Shown one piece after another: positions 18,104 through 26,346 of a DNA stretch of 64,000 nt (the first letter of the stretch is position 1; each line of letters opens with the position of its first letter). The translations under genes and the position numbers were made by a program. Origin of the DNA: Pararheinheimera marina (lineage in GTDB: Bacteria > Pseudomonadota > Gammaproteobacteria > Enterobacterales > Alteromonadaceae). The DNA is taken from the NCBI RefSeq assembly GCF_042654345.1, contig NZ_JBHSGB010000003.1:1-64000 (forward strand), in the 5' to 3' direction. The notes under the pieces are model-generated. The model ran no database searches and was not told the DNA's origin. It saw only the letters and a program-made list of their open reading frames with translations.

Positions 18104-19255
18104 ATGAAAACGGAACTTGCTAAAGTCGTTAAAACTATGTCTCAGGTAAATATCCCGCAAGACCTTATTGATCAAGTAGATATGAAGGCTTTGTTAGAGG
18201 GTTTTAAAAAAGATTATGACGAACTGGATGGTTTAAAAACCGCGAGAGAAAAGCACGAAAAAAGAAATTTTGTGGGGCGTTGGTGGAACAAAGACGAGTT
18301 AGAAGATGCACAATTGTCAGCAGCAGAGCTTCAAGCTAGTTTTTCAAAAAAACTGGGGCAACTGATGGTTATCTCTGTTGCACAATCTCAACAGCTGAAT
18401 ATCCAACAAAATGAACTGTCTGAACAACAACATAAGATCAAAGAACAGACAGTAAAACTGGCCAAAAATGATAAAGAACTGCAAGAGCAGCAATTTAATC
18501 TTGAAGAGCAGAATAATAAACTTGAAAAATTAGTGAACGATTATTTTGAGTTAAAAGGATTGACTCAGGATGGTGCGCTGAAGCTTATAAGAATCGCCAA
18601 TGATGTTAAAGAAACACGAGACTCATTAATCATGAGTTTTGAAGATCGCATGGTGGAAATTGATAAAATTAGACAATCTATTGAAGCTGAGTATGCAGAT
18701 TTAGTCAGTCAACAAACTCAACAACTCCACACATTCAAAATTGAAGCCTCGAATCGTCTTGATGCTCATCAGCAGCAGATGCAACTTTCCTTACAACAAA
18801 GTATGCAACAAATTGCTCAGGTTGAAGAGCAATTACAACAGACCCTCGCCACGTTTGAACAAAGAGTTTCGGACTCCCTATCACTCACTATGCAAAATGT
18901 AAAACAGCAGCAGGTTGAGTATGATCAACGTTGGCAATTAGATAAAGATAAAGTTTTTGCAAGCTTAAGTCAGCATCAGCAAAACTGGTCTAGTGAAGTC
19001 GAGAACCAAAACCACAAATTATCTACTTTGACGACTGATCATGCTCAATTGCATCAACAACTTGGTGAGAATGCAAAACAACATTCGCAGGACGTTGAAG
19101 TTCTTAATCAGTTGATTGATAAGCTTAATAACGAATTTGAACGCAAAGAGTTGATCCTAATACGAAGAGTTAATGGTGTTGTTTGGTCGTTTAGTGGAGC
19201 TGTGATAATACTCGCTGCAGCTATGGGTTACTTGGCATATGCGGGCACTGTATAG
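18104..19255 (+). CDS. Long coiled-coil protein with C-terminal membrane anchor
   Basis: This 383-residue protein starts with a short polar domain (1-75), runs through a Gln- and Glu-rich heptad coiled coil (about 95-345; runs such as QQNELSEQQHKIKEQ), and ends in one hydrophobic segment (about 358-380, FSGAVIILAAAMGYLAYA), giving a tail-anchored topology. No enzyme motif is seen. It begins 3 bp after the HNH-protein stop, so the two are translationally linked and likely work as a membrane complex, with this partner as the sensor or scaffold. The shape recalls ZorA-like or tape-like rods, but there is no MotA domain. Function unknown. Confidence 0.65.
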   Translation: MKTELAKVVKTMSQVNIPQDLIDQVDMKALLEGFKKDYDELDGLKTAREKHEKRNFVGRWWNKDELEDAQLSAAELQASFSKKLGQLMVISVAQSQQLNIQQNELSEQQHKIKEQTVKLAKNDKELQEQQFNLEEQNNKLEKLVNDYFELKGLTQDGALKLIRIANDVKETRDSLIMSFEDRMVEIDKIRQSIEAEYADLVSQQTQQLHTFKIEASNRLDAHQQQMQLSLQQSMQQIAQVEEQLQQTLATFEQRVSDSLSLTMQNVKQQQVEYDQRWQLDKDKVFASLSQHQQNWSSEVENQNHKLSTLTTDHAQLHQQLGENAKQHSQDVEVLNQLIDKLNNEFERKELILIRRVNGVVWSFSGAVIILAAAMGYLAYAGTV

Positions 19256-19279
19256 CGACGCTTGGTTCTCGTGAATTGG

Positions 19280-19465
19280 TACCAAATCGTCGTTTTGTTG
19301 TTGCAGTAAAGCGGTTAAACGGGCTACCCGCTGTTCCGGGTTTGTCAGGTCGGTGTAGTCAATGCTATCAACGGTGCATTGCAGCTGCTGAGCAATAGTT
19401 GCCAAGCTGCGGATTTTTGAACCCTAGGGGCCACTTTCTTTACCGTGCGAGAAAATAACTTTCAT
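19280..19465 (-). pseudogene. 5' remnant of a short alpha/beta hydrolase gene
   Basis: From the ATG at 19465 (AGGAG 10 bases upstream) the frame reads MKVIFSHGKESGP, then TAG, then GSKIRSLA and about 45 further residues of the same protein. The TAG sits where related proteins, as I recall them, have Trp, so it is a nonsense mutation. The MKVIFSHG start with its HGKES loop fits a small alpha/beta hydrolase. The remnant loses similarity near 19280, before any GxSxG nucleophile. It is thus both nonsense-mutated and truncated. Its broken end abuts the end of the coiled-coil gene, marking the junction where the two-gene unit or a deletion entered the ancestral locus. Confidence 0.6.
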
Positions 19466-19507
19466 GCTTTGAATACTCCTTTTTACCCGGCGCTATTGGC
19501 TATTCGC

Positions 19508-20380
19508 TTAAAACGCGTGCTTTTCTACTTCATCCAAGTTGTCGACCACAATCTGCTGCGCTTCTGGTTTGATGTCCAGTTTACTTAAATCAATATTCAG
19601 CAGTTGTATGGCATAAGGAATAAGCGCCGAGCGGGTGCTGATCACGTGTTTGCCGTCGGTCATGTCGTAGTCGTGTTCCACAATGCTGCGTTGGTAATCG
19701 GTGAGGCGGGGATCTGGTTTCAGCACAATATTCACCAGGGTATTCCAGCGCTCGTCTTGTTCTTTTAAGTTGTCGCTTGAGCCTTCCACTCCATGAATAC
19801 TGCGAAAACGGCTCAGCACAAAATCGCGGTAGTCGCGGTTTTTCTCACAATAAGCGCGCACGTGCCAGCGCAGTGGCGTAAACACCAGCGTATGCGGGGT
19901 AATGATGCGGCTTTCCTCGTCGGGTGATTTTAATGAAACATAACCCATATCTATTTTTTGGCCGTCGCGGGCGGCTTGCACCAGTGCCCGTAAAATATCC
20001 GGGTTTACCTGCCGCATCGGCGGGTGCAGCATTTCGGTTTGGTCAAAGCCCAGGTCGAGGCTACTGAATGTGTGGGCAATTTCGCGTCGGCTGGCCATTG
20101 CATGCAGGTACTCATCAGCCAGGCCTTTGGTAAACACAGGTTTAAAGCTGGAAGAAGGTTTATAGCCTTTCAGTTTACGGTCCAGCACCAAATTGCCGGG
20201 CGCAATTTCTTTGTTGTAGCGATTGATGTCTTTTGACGCCTGTTGCCGCTGAATTTGAAAGCTATGGCATAAATGGTTTGAGGTAAGACGTCCTTCCCAT
20301 AACGCGATAATTTCAATCAAGCGGTAGCGCATAATCACTTCCCAACTGTATGGCCATGCGCTGTTTGCAACCTCAGACAT
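19508..20380 (-). CDS. WYL-domain regulator, BrxR/CapW-like
   Basis: This 290-residue regulator has an N-terminal winged helix (about 20-75; RQQASKDINRYN as recognition helix), a linker, a WYL domain (about 125-205, with MGYVSLKS, FTPLRWHVRAYC and YRDFVLSRF) and a WYL C-terminal extension. The order and length match the BrxR/CapW group of repressors that control phage-defence loci. AAGGA lies 8 bases before the ATG at 20380; an internal ATG at 20332 lacks as good a site. A 23-bp palindrome lies 19 bp upstream (20399-20421), fitting autorepression. Downstream on its strand is only the broken hydrolase remnant, so its ancestral target may have been lost. Confidence 0.82.
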   Translation of the reverse strand: MSEVANSAWPYSWEVIMRYRLIEIIALWEGRLTSNHLCHSFQIQRQQASKDINRYNKEIAPGNLVLDRKLKGYKPSSSFKPVFTKGLADEYLHAMASRREIAHTFSSLDLGFDQTEMLHPPMRQVNPDILRALVQAARDGQKIDMGYVSLKSPDEESRIITPHTLVFTPLRWHVRAYCEKNRDYRDFVLSRFRSIHGVEGSSDNLKEQDERWNTLVNIVLKPDPRLTDYQRSIVEHDYDMTDGKHVISTRSALIPYAIQLLNIDLSKLDIKPEAQQIVVDNLDEVEKHAF

Positions 20381-20398
20381 GCAATAAATCCTTTTAAT

Positions 20399-20421
20399 AT
20401 TCGCTGTTTAGAACAGCGAAT
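20399..20421 (-). promoter_or_regulatory. Palindromic operator upstream of the WYL regulator
   Basis: ATTCGCTGTT and AACAGCGAAT form a perfect 10-bp inverted repeat around a 3-base centre, ending 19 bp before the regulator's start codon. Size and placement fit a dimeric BrxR/CapW-type repressor binding at its own promoter. Binding is inferred. Confidence 0.55.
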
Positions 20422-20782
20422 TTATGCTGTTCCCGCTTTACGGTCAATCGCCAACATTCTCCACCTGTTTGAAAAGGCGACATGAATAAATTTACAGTGC
20501 ATTTGTGGGACGTGCTGCTGTACGAAAACCATACATGAGTAAAAACCCAGTTCTGGCGCTGTTTTTTAGGCTTGGTAGCATGCTCGGCGAAGGAACACAG
20601 CTTGCGGGAAGCAGGCAGCATGGAAAGAAAATGCCAGGCCACACAAGGTGGTGTGGAAAGCCAAAATGAATTGCAGGGCTATGCCAGGATGGCAAAACAC
20701 AAGGATGAACAATGGACTGGGGCATGGATGCCCAACTTCTTCACCGATTAACCAACAATGCAGCAGCTAGCCGGGGTGTCTT
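20422..20782. other. Gene-free stretch between WYL regulator and DUF4145-like gene
   Basis: No credible coding sequence is seen on either strand. It should hold the promoters of the two divergent genes. GCCAGG/GGATG-type short motifs recur around 20630-20735 but form no clear array. Confidence 0.4.
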
Positions 20783-22354
20783 ATGCAAACAAGTAACTTT
20801 ATTTTTGTCGCTCAATACAACAAAGCCCTGGCGCAGATGCTCACCGACGCCGGGCGCTACCTTGCAGATGACAGCTGCTGTTTTTTATTAAAGATTCGGC
20901 TGGCGCTGGAATTATGGTGCCATGATTTTGCCGATTTGCACGGTATTGTGTTGCTGCTCGAAACCACTTTGTGTGAAAAACTGGAGCTGTTGAGCCAGCA
21001 AAAGGTTTTCCCCGAAGCTTTATTACAGCAGTTGATGCAACTGCGCCAACACACCAATCAGGCGGTGCACATTCAGCGAGATGCCAGGGGCCGTCATATC
21101 ACCATGCAGCCGCTGGAGAGGGGACAGCAAATCAGTATTTTACAGTGCATGTTTGACCTTGCCTGCTATACCGCCCGTTTCCATAATGCGGAGTTTGCCG
21201 CCCCACTGTGGCAAGCCTATCCAAAGCTGAACCTGCGCACAGTGCTGGAGGCTGCAATGGCGCAAGATGGTGATGCTTGTGCTCAGATTGCCAGGCAGGT
21301 TTTAGCATTATCTTCAGCAAACCGCTTATTAAAGCCAGCTGCACGTAACGCCCAGAAACAAAGTGTGCAACCTCAACTTCAACACAATGATTTGGTGTAC
21401 TGGTTAACCCGTGGTTTGCAGCTGGGCAGTAGCGATGCGTTAGAGTTCCTGACGGAATTGGCCTTTGCCAAAACACATGCTGATATTGATTTGCCGTTGT
21501 TATTAACCTGGCTAAAACGCTTTCAGCAATTACAACCTGGTGCCGCGCTGGATGAATTAACCGGCCGTGTTTTTGAGCGTCAGCAACAGTTAGAGAAAGC
21601 CCTGCAGCACTACGATAAAGCGGCTAAAGCCGGCCATCATGGGGCCATCAAAAGGTTATTGGATTATTGGGGGAACCGTTGCCACGACCAGCTCAATCAT
21701 TATTTAACCATTGGCATTCAGTTTAACGAGCCGCATGCACTGTTAACCCGTATGGCGATTCTGGTAGCGAATATCAGCCTGGATGCTGAGCAACATCAAC
21801 GTGAGCCGGAGCTGCTCAAACAACTGAAAACCTATTGGGTAAAAGCGCGTGGTATGGGCATTCCTGGCCTTGGTTATATTGAAGGAATGTGTAAGCAGCT
21901 TGGTATTTTGGGTTTTACTCAGAACACTCAAGGTGCTGCAGATTTAGTGTTGTTGCATTACCGCAAAGTGCCGGCCTACTGTAAGGCCGCAGTGAACACT
22001 TTTAATGTGTTGCTGGCGGCCGAACGTTTTGCAGAGCTTGTTCAGGTTGCACCATCTGCCTTAGCACAATTGGACGAGCAAAAAGATCGCCAGCATCTTG
22101 CAGAAATGGAGTTTGATATTGCGTTAGCGCTATTAAAGCTGCACAACCAGAAAACGCCGCTTGCGTTCAGCAAAACCCCAAAACAATTGCTGCAAAGCGC
22201 TGCCAGAAGAGGTTATGCCGCCGCACCGCTGATGCTGAGCACAGAGCAAAAGCAAACTTTCTCCGGCGGCAAACGCATGGCACCAAAAGCACAAGCAGTG
22301 CCTGGTTGGGTACAGAAGCTGGCATTAAGGGGCGGTGTAGCCGTTCGTCAGTAG
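20783..22354 (+). CDS. DUF4145-like / Sel1-like repeat protein of unknown function
   Basis: This 523-residue soluble protein opens with a helical domain (about 5-100) whose pattern (ALAQMLTDAGRYLADDS, RLALELWCHD, LRQHTNQAVH) resembles the DUF4145 domain found at the start of some restriction and defence proteins. The remainder is alpha-helical with TPR/Sel1-type units, for example LEKALQHYDKAAKAGHHGAIKRL (about 272-294) and QSAARRGYAAAPLM near the end. No catalytic motif is seen. It diverges from the WYL regulator and might be under its control; it may be a scaffold or sensor. The tRNA-fragment scar begins about 170 bp after its stop. Confidence 0.55.
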   Translation: MQTSNFIFVAQYNKALAQMLTDAGRYLADDSCCFLLKIRLALELWCHDFADLHGIVLLLETTLCEKLELLSQQKVFPEALLQQLMQLRQHTNQAVHIQRDARGRHITMQPLERGQQISILQCMFDLACYTARFHNAEFAAPLWQAYPKLNLRTVLEAAMAQDGDACAQIARQVLALSSANRLLKPAARNAQKQSVQPQLQHNDLVYWLTRGLQLGSSDALEFLTELAFAKTHADIDLPLLLTWLKRFQQLQPGAALDELTGRVFERQQQLEKALQHYDKAAKAGHHGAIKRLLDYWGNRCHDQLNHYLTIGIQFNEPHALLTRMAILVANISLDAEQHQREPELLKQLKTYWVKARGMGIPGLGYIEGMCKQLGILGFTQNTQGAADLVLLHYRKVPAYCKAAVNTFNVLLAAERFAELVQVAPSALAQLDEQKDRQHLAEMEFDIALALLKLHNQKTPLAFSKTPKQLLQSAARRGYAAAPLMLSTEQKQTFSGGKRMAPKAQAVPGWVQKLALRGGVAVRQ

Positions 22355-22522
22355 CTGCTTAAACCAACAGAAGAGCTCGCAGAAGTAATTATGATGAGAC
22401 GCGCTTTTTGACTTTTATCATTATCACTTGCAGATAAAAGGCAGAGGTCTAAACCGGACTGGTAGGCCGGATAACTTTTTGGGCTTAGGGCACATTCACG
22501 GCACAATGAAGGCACAATAAAC

Positions 22523-22554
22523 AAAAAAACCACTTGAGTCGCCTCTAAGTGGTT
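22523..22554 (-). terminator. Rho-independent terminator downstream of the tRNA-Arg fragment
   Basis: On the minus strand AACCACTT and AAGTGGTT pair, with further bulged pairing towards the loop, followed by a run of seven T. It stands 8 bp after the 3' end of the tRNA fragment, as expected for the native terminator of the tRNA gene, so the DNA on its left is probably the chromosome side of the junction. Confidence 0.75.
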
Positions 22555-22562
22555 GATTTATA

Positions 22563-22637
<75 letters not shown>

Positions 22638-23204
22638 AAGCAACCATATCAGGATTACATTTAACCATGATAATACCATATAAATAAAGGAATGCGCTAT
22701 TGCTCTACTGTTCTTCAATCTCTGTGTCAACTTACACTTTACACCGACTGAGAACGTCGATTGCCGATAATTTCGGTCTCACTCCCGCTTTAAATTTGCA
22801 CTTTGATTTTTTGTATTTTTGACACCTGCCCTCGCCTGACTTTTCAGGTTCACCAGGCTTGAGCTTGTCAATGCGTGTGTGCAAATCTGCCATTTGGATG
22901 AATGGCAGATTTTCATCAATGAACAACTTCATTCCTGTCACTCGCGGTTGAACAGGCTAACGGTCATCCAAATGGCTGATTTGTGCGCAAGCATTGAGAA
23001 GTGAAAGCCGGTGAACCCAAAAAGTCAGGTAGGTTGACCTCGTGATGTAGTCAGACTCACCAATGAAGGTTTATCTGAGGCATGACCAAAGCTGAACCCC
23101 AGTCGCCAATCATCTGCCAGCTATCCCTGTTACTCCTCAACAAAACAACAGATCCCGAAAAAACCACGAACAAATAACTTTGACTTTCCAAAAAAACAAC
23201 ACAT
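22638..23204. other. Gene-free stretch before the sialic-acid cluster
   Basis: About 570 bp with no convincing gene. A 69-residue minus-strand frame (22732-22941) has no homology that I recognise, no good ribosome site and biased composition. The stretch probably holds the border of the island and the promoter region of the first receptor gene. Confidence 0.4.
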
Positions 23205-23236
23205 ATACTGGTATAACAGGTTAATAGTATAACTGC
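23205..23236 (+). promoter_or_regulatory. NanR-type operator before the first TonB receptor
   Basis: TACTGGTATAACAGGTT (GGTATA at 23210-23215), followed by a partial second unit AGTATAACTG. The reverse, AACCTGTTATACCAGTA, matches the copies before the second receptor, the sialidase and the transporter. E. coli NanR binds GGTATA repeats. It lies about 70-90 bp before the gene. Confidence 0.8.
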
Positions 23237-23297
23237 GTAAAATGCTAGTTATGTAGTACTTAAACTGTCATAACCATTTACTTACAGGAGAGCCCCA

Positions 23298-26225
23298 ATG
23301 AAGGCCGTCGTACTACGCACAGGAAACAAGTCAACACACTTCAAAAAGTCACTTTTAGCAATCAGTCTGATGGCCATATCCGCTCAGGGCATGGCGCAGG
23401 CAGTTGACGCCAAAAAGTCAGAATCCAAAGAAATCGAAAAAATTCAGGTCACTGGCTCGCACATCATGCGCGGCGGTAGCGCAAACTTCACGTCGTCAGC
23501 GCCAATCACGGAAGTTGATGCAAGCTTAATTGAAGGTACCGGCTCTATTTCGGTCGAAGACACGTTAAATCGGGTCCCGTCGATCACTTCAGAACTGAGT
23601 GCTTCGAGTAACAACCTGCCATTCGGTGGCACCGCCAGTAACATCGGTGTCAGTACCACGTCATTACGCAACTTAGGCTCAGCCCGCACTTTGGTACTGG
23701 TAAATGGCCGGCGTTACGTGTCCGGGGTTTCAGCGAACTCGGGTTATGGCGTTGATTTAAACTCCATTCCAACTTCAATCATCGAGCGGGTTGATGTATT
23801 AACAGGCGGCCAGTCTGCTATCTATGGTTCTGACGCCGTGGCTGGTGTCATTAACATCATCACAAAAAAAGACTTTAATGGTGCCGAAATCAACGCTTTT
23901 GGCGCGGACTCCCAACAAGGTGGTGCTGCACGCCAAAACGTCGATTTTACCTACGGTAAGAATTTCGATGCAGGGAATGCCTGGGTCTCTGTCGGCGTAG
24001 CCAATCAAGACGGTCTTAATTCAGCGGACCGCGATTTCGCTAAGTACGAACTGAGCTTTATTGATACGAATAAAGACGGCATTGTGGAATCTATCGCCCG
24101 CCGCAACGGCCCTGCTCATGTCCCTGGTGCCGCCTTATCATTTGGCAACCTGTTTATTTTCGGTAACGGCCAGCCGTTTAATACTAATCAGCCGGTGATG
24201 GACAGCAATTTTGTCCCCAATGGTACCAGCGATTTTGATAATCAACACGCATCGCGGAAAATCGTTTCGCCTTACAAACGCTTCCATATCGCCAGTGGCT
24301 CTACTTTCGATATTTCAGACGACACCAGTGCTGAACTGGAAATCAACTTCTCACAAACCACCGCGACAGCGCAATTAGAACCCATCGCCTTGAGCGTACG
24401 GGATAACGTCTTTATGGTCGGTTCCGGCGGTACCAGCGGTATCGACATCGCAACAAGCCCATATTTTGTCGGTAGCAGCGCTGGCAAACAATTATTGAGT
24501 GTGATGGGCAGCAACACTTCATTTGACCGTATTGCGACATTCCGCCGCATGACTGAATTTGGACCACAAGTAGTATCACAGCGGCGGAATACCTTCCGTA
24601 CCGCGGGCAGCATCAGCACTGAATTAGCCAATGACATGATGTGGACCAATAGTATCGTGTTTGGTATGACCTCCCAGACCATGAATAAAACCGGTGACGT
24701 CGCTTTAACCCAGTTGCGCGAAGCCATGAAAATTGAATCCGACGGAAAAGGCGGCTACCGCTGCGTGGATGCTACAGCACGTGCCCAGGGTTGTGTGCCG
24801 GTGAACCCGTTTAACACTGTGGATAGTTTGCTTGGTAAATCTGGCGTGACCGGATTTTCTCCGGCAGCAGTCAAATACATGGCCATTGATACCGGTCAAT
24901 CAGGTGAGTTACGTCAGTTTGTCGGCAGCAGCGTGTTAGCTGGTAACCTGCCGATTGAACTGTCTGACGGTCCGGTCAGTTTCGCAGGTGGTTTGGAATG
25001 GCGCAAAGAAGAAGCCCGTGAGACTCCGGATAGCTTCCGGCAGTTAGGTATTTCACGCGACCTGGCGATCGCCGACATCGTCGGTAGCTTTGATGTCGTA
25101 GAGGCATTTACCGAATTTCAGGCTCCGGTCGCCGAGTGGCTGAATCTCAGTTTGGCGCTGCGGGCAGGTGAATACTCCACAGTGGGCAACACCTTTACCT
25201 ACAGATTCGGCGCAGACGCTCCAGTGACCGATGACCTGAAACTTCGTGCCGCATACTCAAGCTCAGTAAGAGCACCGAATATCAACGATTTATTTTCTAC
25301 CGGTGCCACATCAACAGCTCCGAGTAATGTTGACCCCTGTAATGGTGTGACGGCAGCCAGCACCGGCAACATTGCCACAAACTGTCGCTCTATCGCAGCA
25401 ATCAATCAGCGGATCGCGTCTAAAGGTGCGTTTAACCTGGTGGCATCTGAAGCCAACAACACGCGCCTGTTGCAAACTGGCTCGCTTGCTCTGAAAGAAG
25501 AAACGGCCGATTCCATCACGTTGGGCGCAGTCTATTCATTGACTGATGACTGGTCAATGTCTGTCGACTACTACGGCATTGAGATCGAAGACGGCATTAC
25601 CAGGGTAGGGCCTGATGTCTTTGTGAAACGCTGTTATGACGTTGCAGCTTCTGGTTTTGATGCCACCTGTGGCGGCAATTTGCTGCGGGATAGCAACGAC
25701 GGCCCCATTTTGAATTTACGTTCAACTTTGATTAATGCCAGCAAAATTGAGACTGCCGGTGTCGATGTTGAAGTGTCTTACGTGAATGAGGGACTGCGAC
25801 TGAATGTCATCGCCAACAGTCTGAGTAAATTCGACGTGACTGATGCCAATGGCGCTGTAGAGAAATTTGTCGGGCGTCCGCTCTACCCTGAGATGCGCCT
25901 GACCTTTAACGGTTCCTACGATGTCACCGACCAGCTGAATCTCTTCACTCAGCTGCGCTATCGCAATGAAACCAAGTCTTACCTAGGAACAACCAATCTG
26001 TCGGACGATTTAAACACGATGGATGCCGTGACTTACGTCGACTTACGTTTGAACTATAAGCTGGCAGCAGACTTCAACGTTTATATCGGTACCAACAACC
26101 TGTTTGATGTTGAACCTGATATCAATGCTCGTCCTGACAGTTTTAGCACAGGCACCAACACTGAAGCCCGCGCTTATGACGTCATCGGGCGTCAATATTT
26201 CGCTGGTTTGAAATATCAGTTCTGA
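23298..26225 (+). CDS. TonB-dependent receptor, probable sialic acid or sialoglycan importer
   Basis: This 975-residue outer-membrane receptor has a signal peptide (cleaved near QGMAQA), a TonB-box-like stretch EKIQVTG, a plug domain (about 60-190; LRNLGSARTLVLVNGRR and YGSDAVAGVINIITKK are typical) and a long 22-strand barrel ending in an aromatic residue (YQF). GGAG precedes the ATG. A NanR-type operator lies upstream and a strong terminator follows. By context it imports sialic acid, free or as oligosaccharide, into the periplasm using TonB energy, as NanO does in Bacteroidetes. It is a paralogue of the second receptor in this cluster; the two may prefer different ligands. Confidence 0.9.
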   Translation: MKAVVLRTGNKSTHFKKSLLAISLMAISAQGMAQAVDAKKSESKEIEKIQVTGSHIMRGGSANFTSSAPITEVDASLIEGTGSISVEDTLNRVPSITSELSASSNNLPFGGTASNIGVSTTSLRNLGSARTLVLVNGRRYVSGVSANSGYGVDLNSIPTSIIERVDVLTGGQSAIYGSDAVAGVINIITKKDFNGAEINAFGADSQQGGAARQNVDFTYGKNFDAGNAWVSVGVANQDGLNSADRDFAKYELSFIDTNKDGIVESIARRNGPAHVPGAALSFGNLFIFGNGQPFNTNQPVMDSNFVPNGTSDFDNQHASRKIVSPYKRFHIASGSTFDISDDTSAELEINFSQTTATAQLEPIALSVRDNVFMVGSGGTSGIDIATSPYFVGSSAGKQLLSVMGSNTSFDRIATFRRMTEFGPQVVSQRRNTFRTAGSISTELANDMMWTNSIVFGMTSQTMNKTGDVALTQLREAMKIESDGKGGYRCVDATARAQGCVPVNPFNTVDSLLGKSGVTGFSPAAVKYMAIDTGQSGELRQFVGSSVLAGNLPIELSDGPVSFAGGLEWRKEEARETPDSFRQLGISRDLAIADIVGSFDVVEAFTEFQAPVAEWLNLSLALRAGEYSTVGNTFTYRFGADAPVTDDLKLRAAYSSSVRAPNINDLFSTGATSTAPSNVDPCNGVTAASTGNIATNCRSIAAINQRIASKGAFNLVASEANNTRLLQTGSLALKEETADSITLGAVYSLTDDWSMSVDYYGIEIEDGITRVGPDVFVKRCYDVAASGFDATCGGNLLRDSNDGPILNLRSTLINASKIETAGVDVEVSYVNEGLRLNVIANSLSKFDVTDANGAVEKFVGRPLYPEMRLTFNGSYDVTDQLNLFTQLRYRNETKSYLGTTNLSDDLNTMDAVTYVDLRLNYKLAADFNVYIGTNNLFDVEPDINARPDSFSTGTNTEARAYDVIGRQYFAGLKYQF

Positions 26226-26274
26226 TGCAACCACTGCCAAGCCGGTGCAGTCCCTGGAAATAGTGCTGGCTTTT

Positions 26275-26317
26275 CAACTAAGACTTAGCGGAGGTTAGGT
26301 CTTAGTTGTTTTTTATT
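26275..26317 (+). terminator. Rho-independent terminator after the first receptor
   Basis: CAACTAAGAC (26275-26284) pairs with GTCTTAGTTG (26299-26308) and a run of six T follows. It separates the receptor from nanM, so nanM must rely on read-through or its own promoter within about 30 bp. Confidence 0.85.
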
Positions 26318-26346
26318 GATGTTTGGGCAGCTGCCATGAGGTGTGT

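Noticed and set aside
16530..19255. Assignment of the HNH/coiled-coil pair to Zorya
   Set aside because: There is no MotA/MotB or Snf2 domain; only the general idea of a membrane coiled coil plus HNH is shared.
22732..22941. Minus-strand 69-residue frame as a small gene
   Set aside because: No convincing ribosome site, no recognisable similarity; composition looks random.
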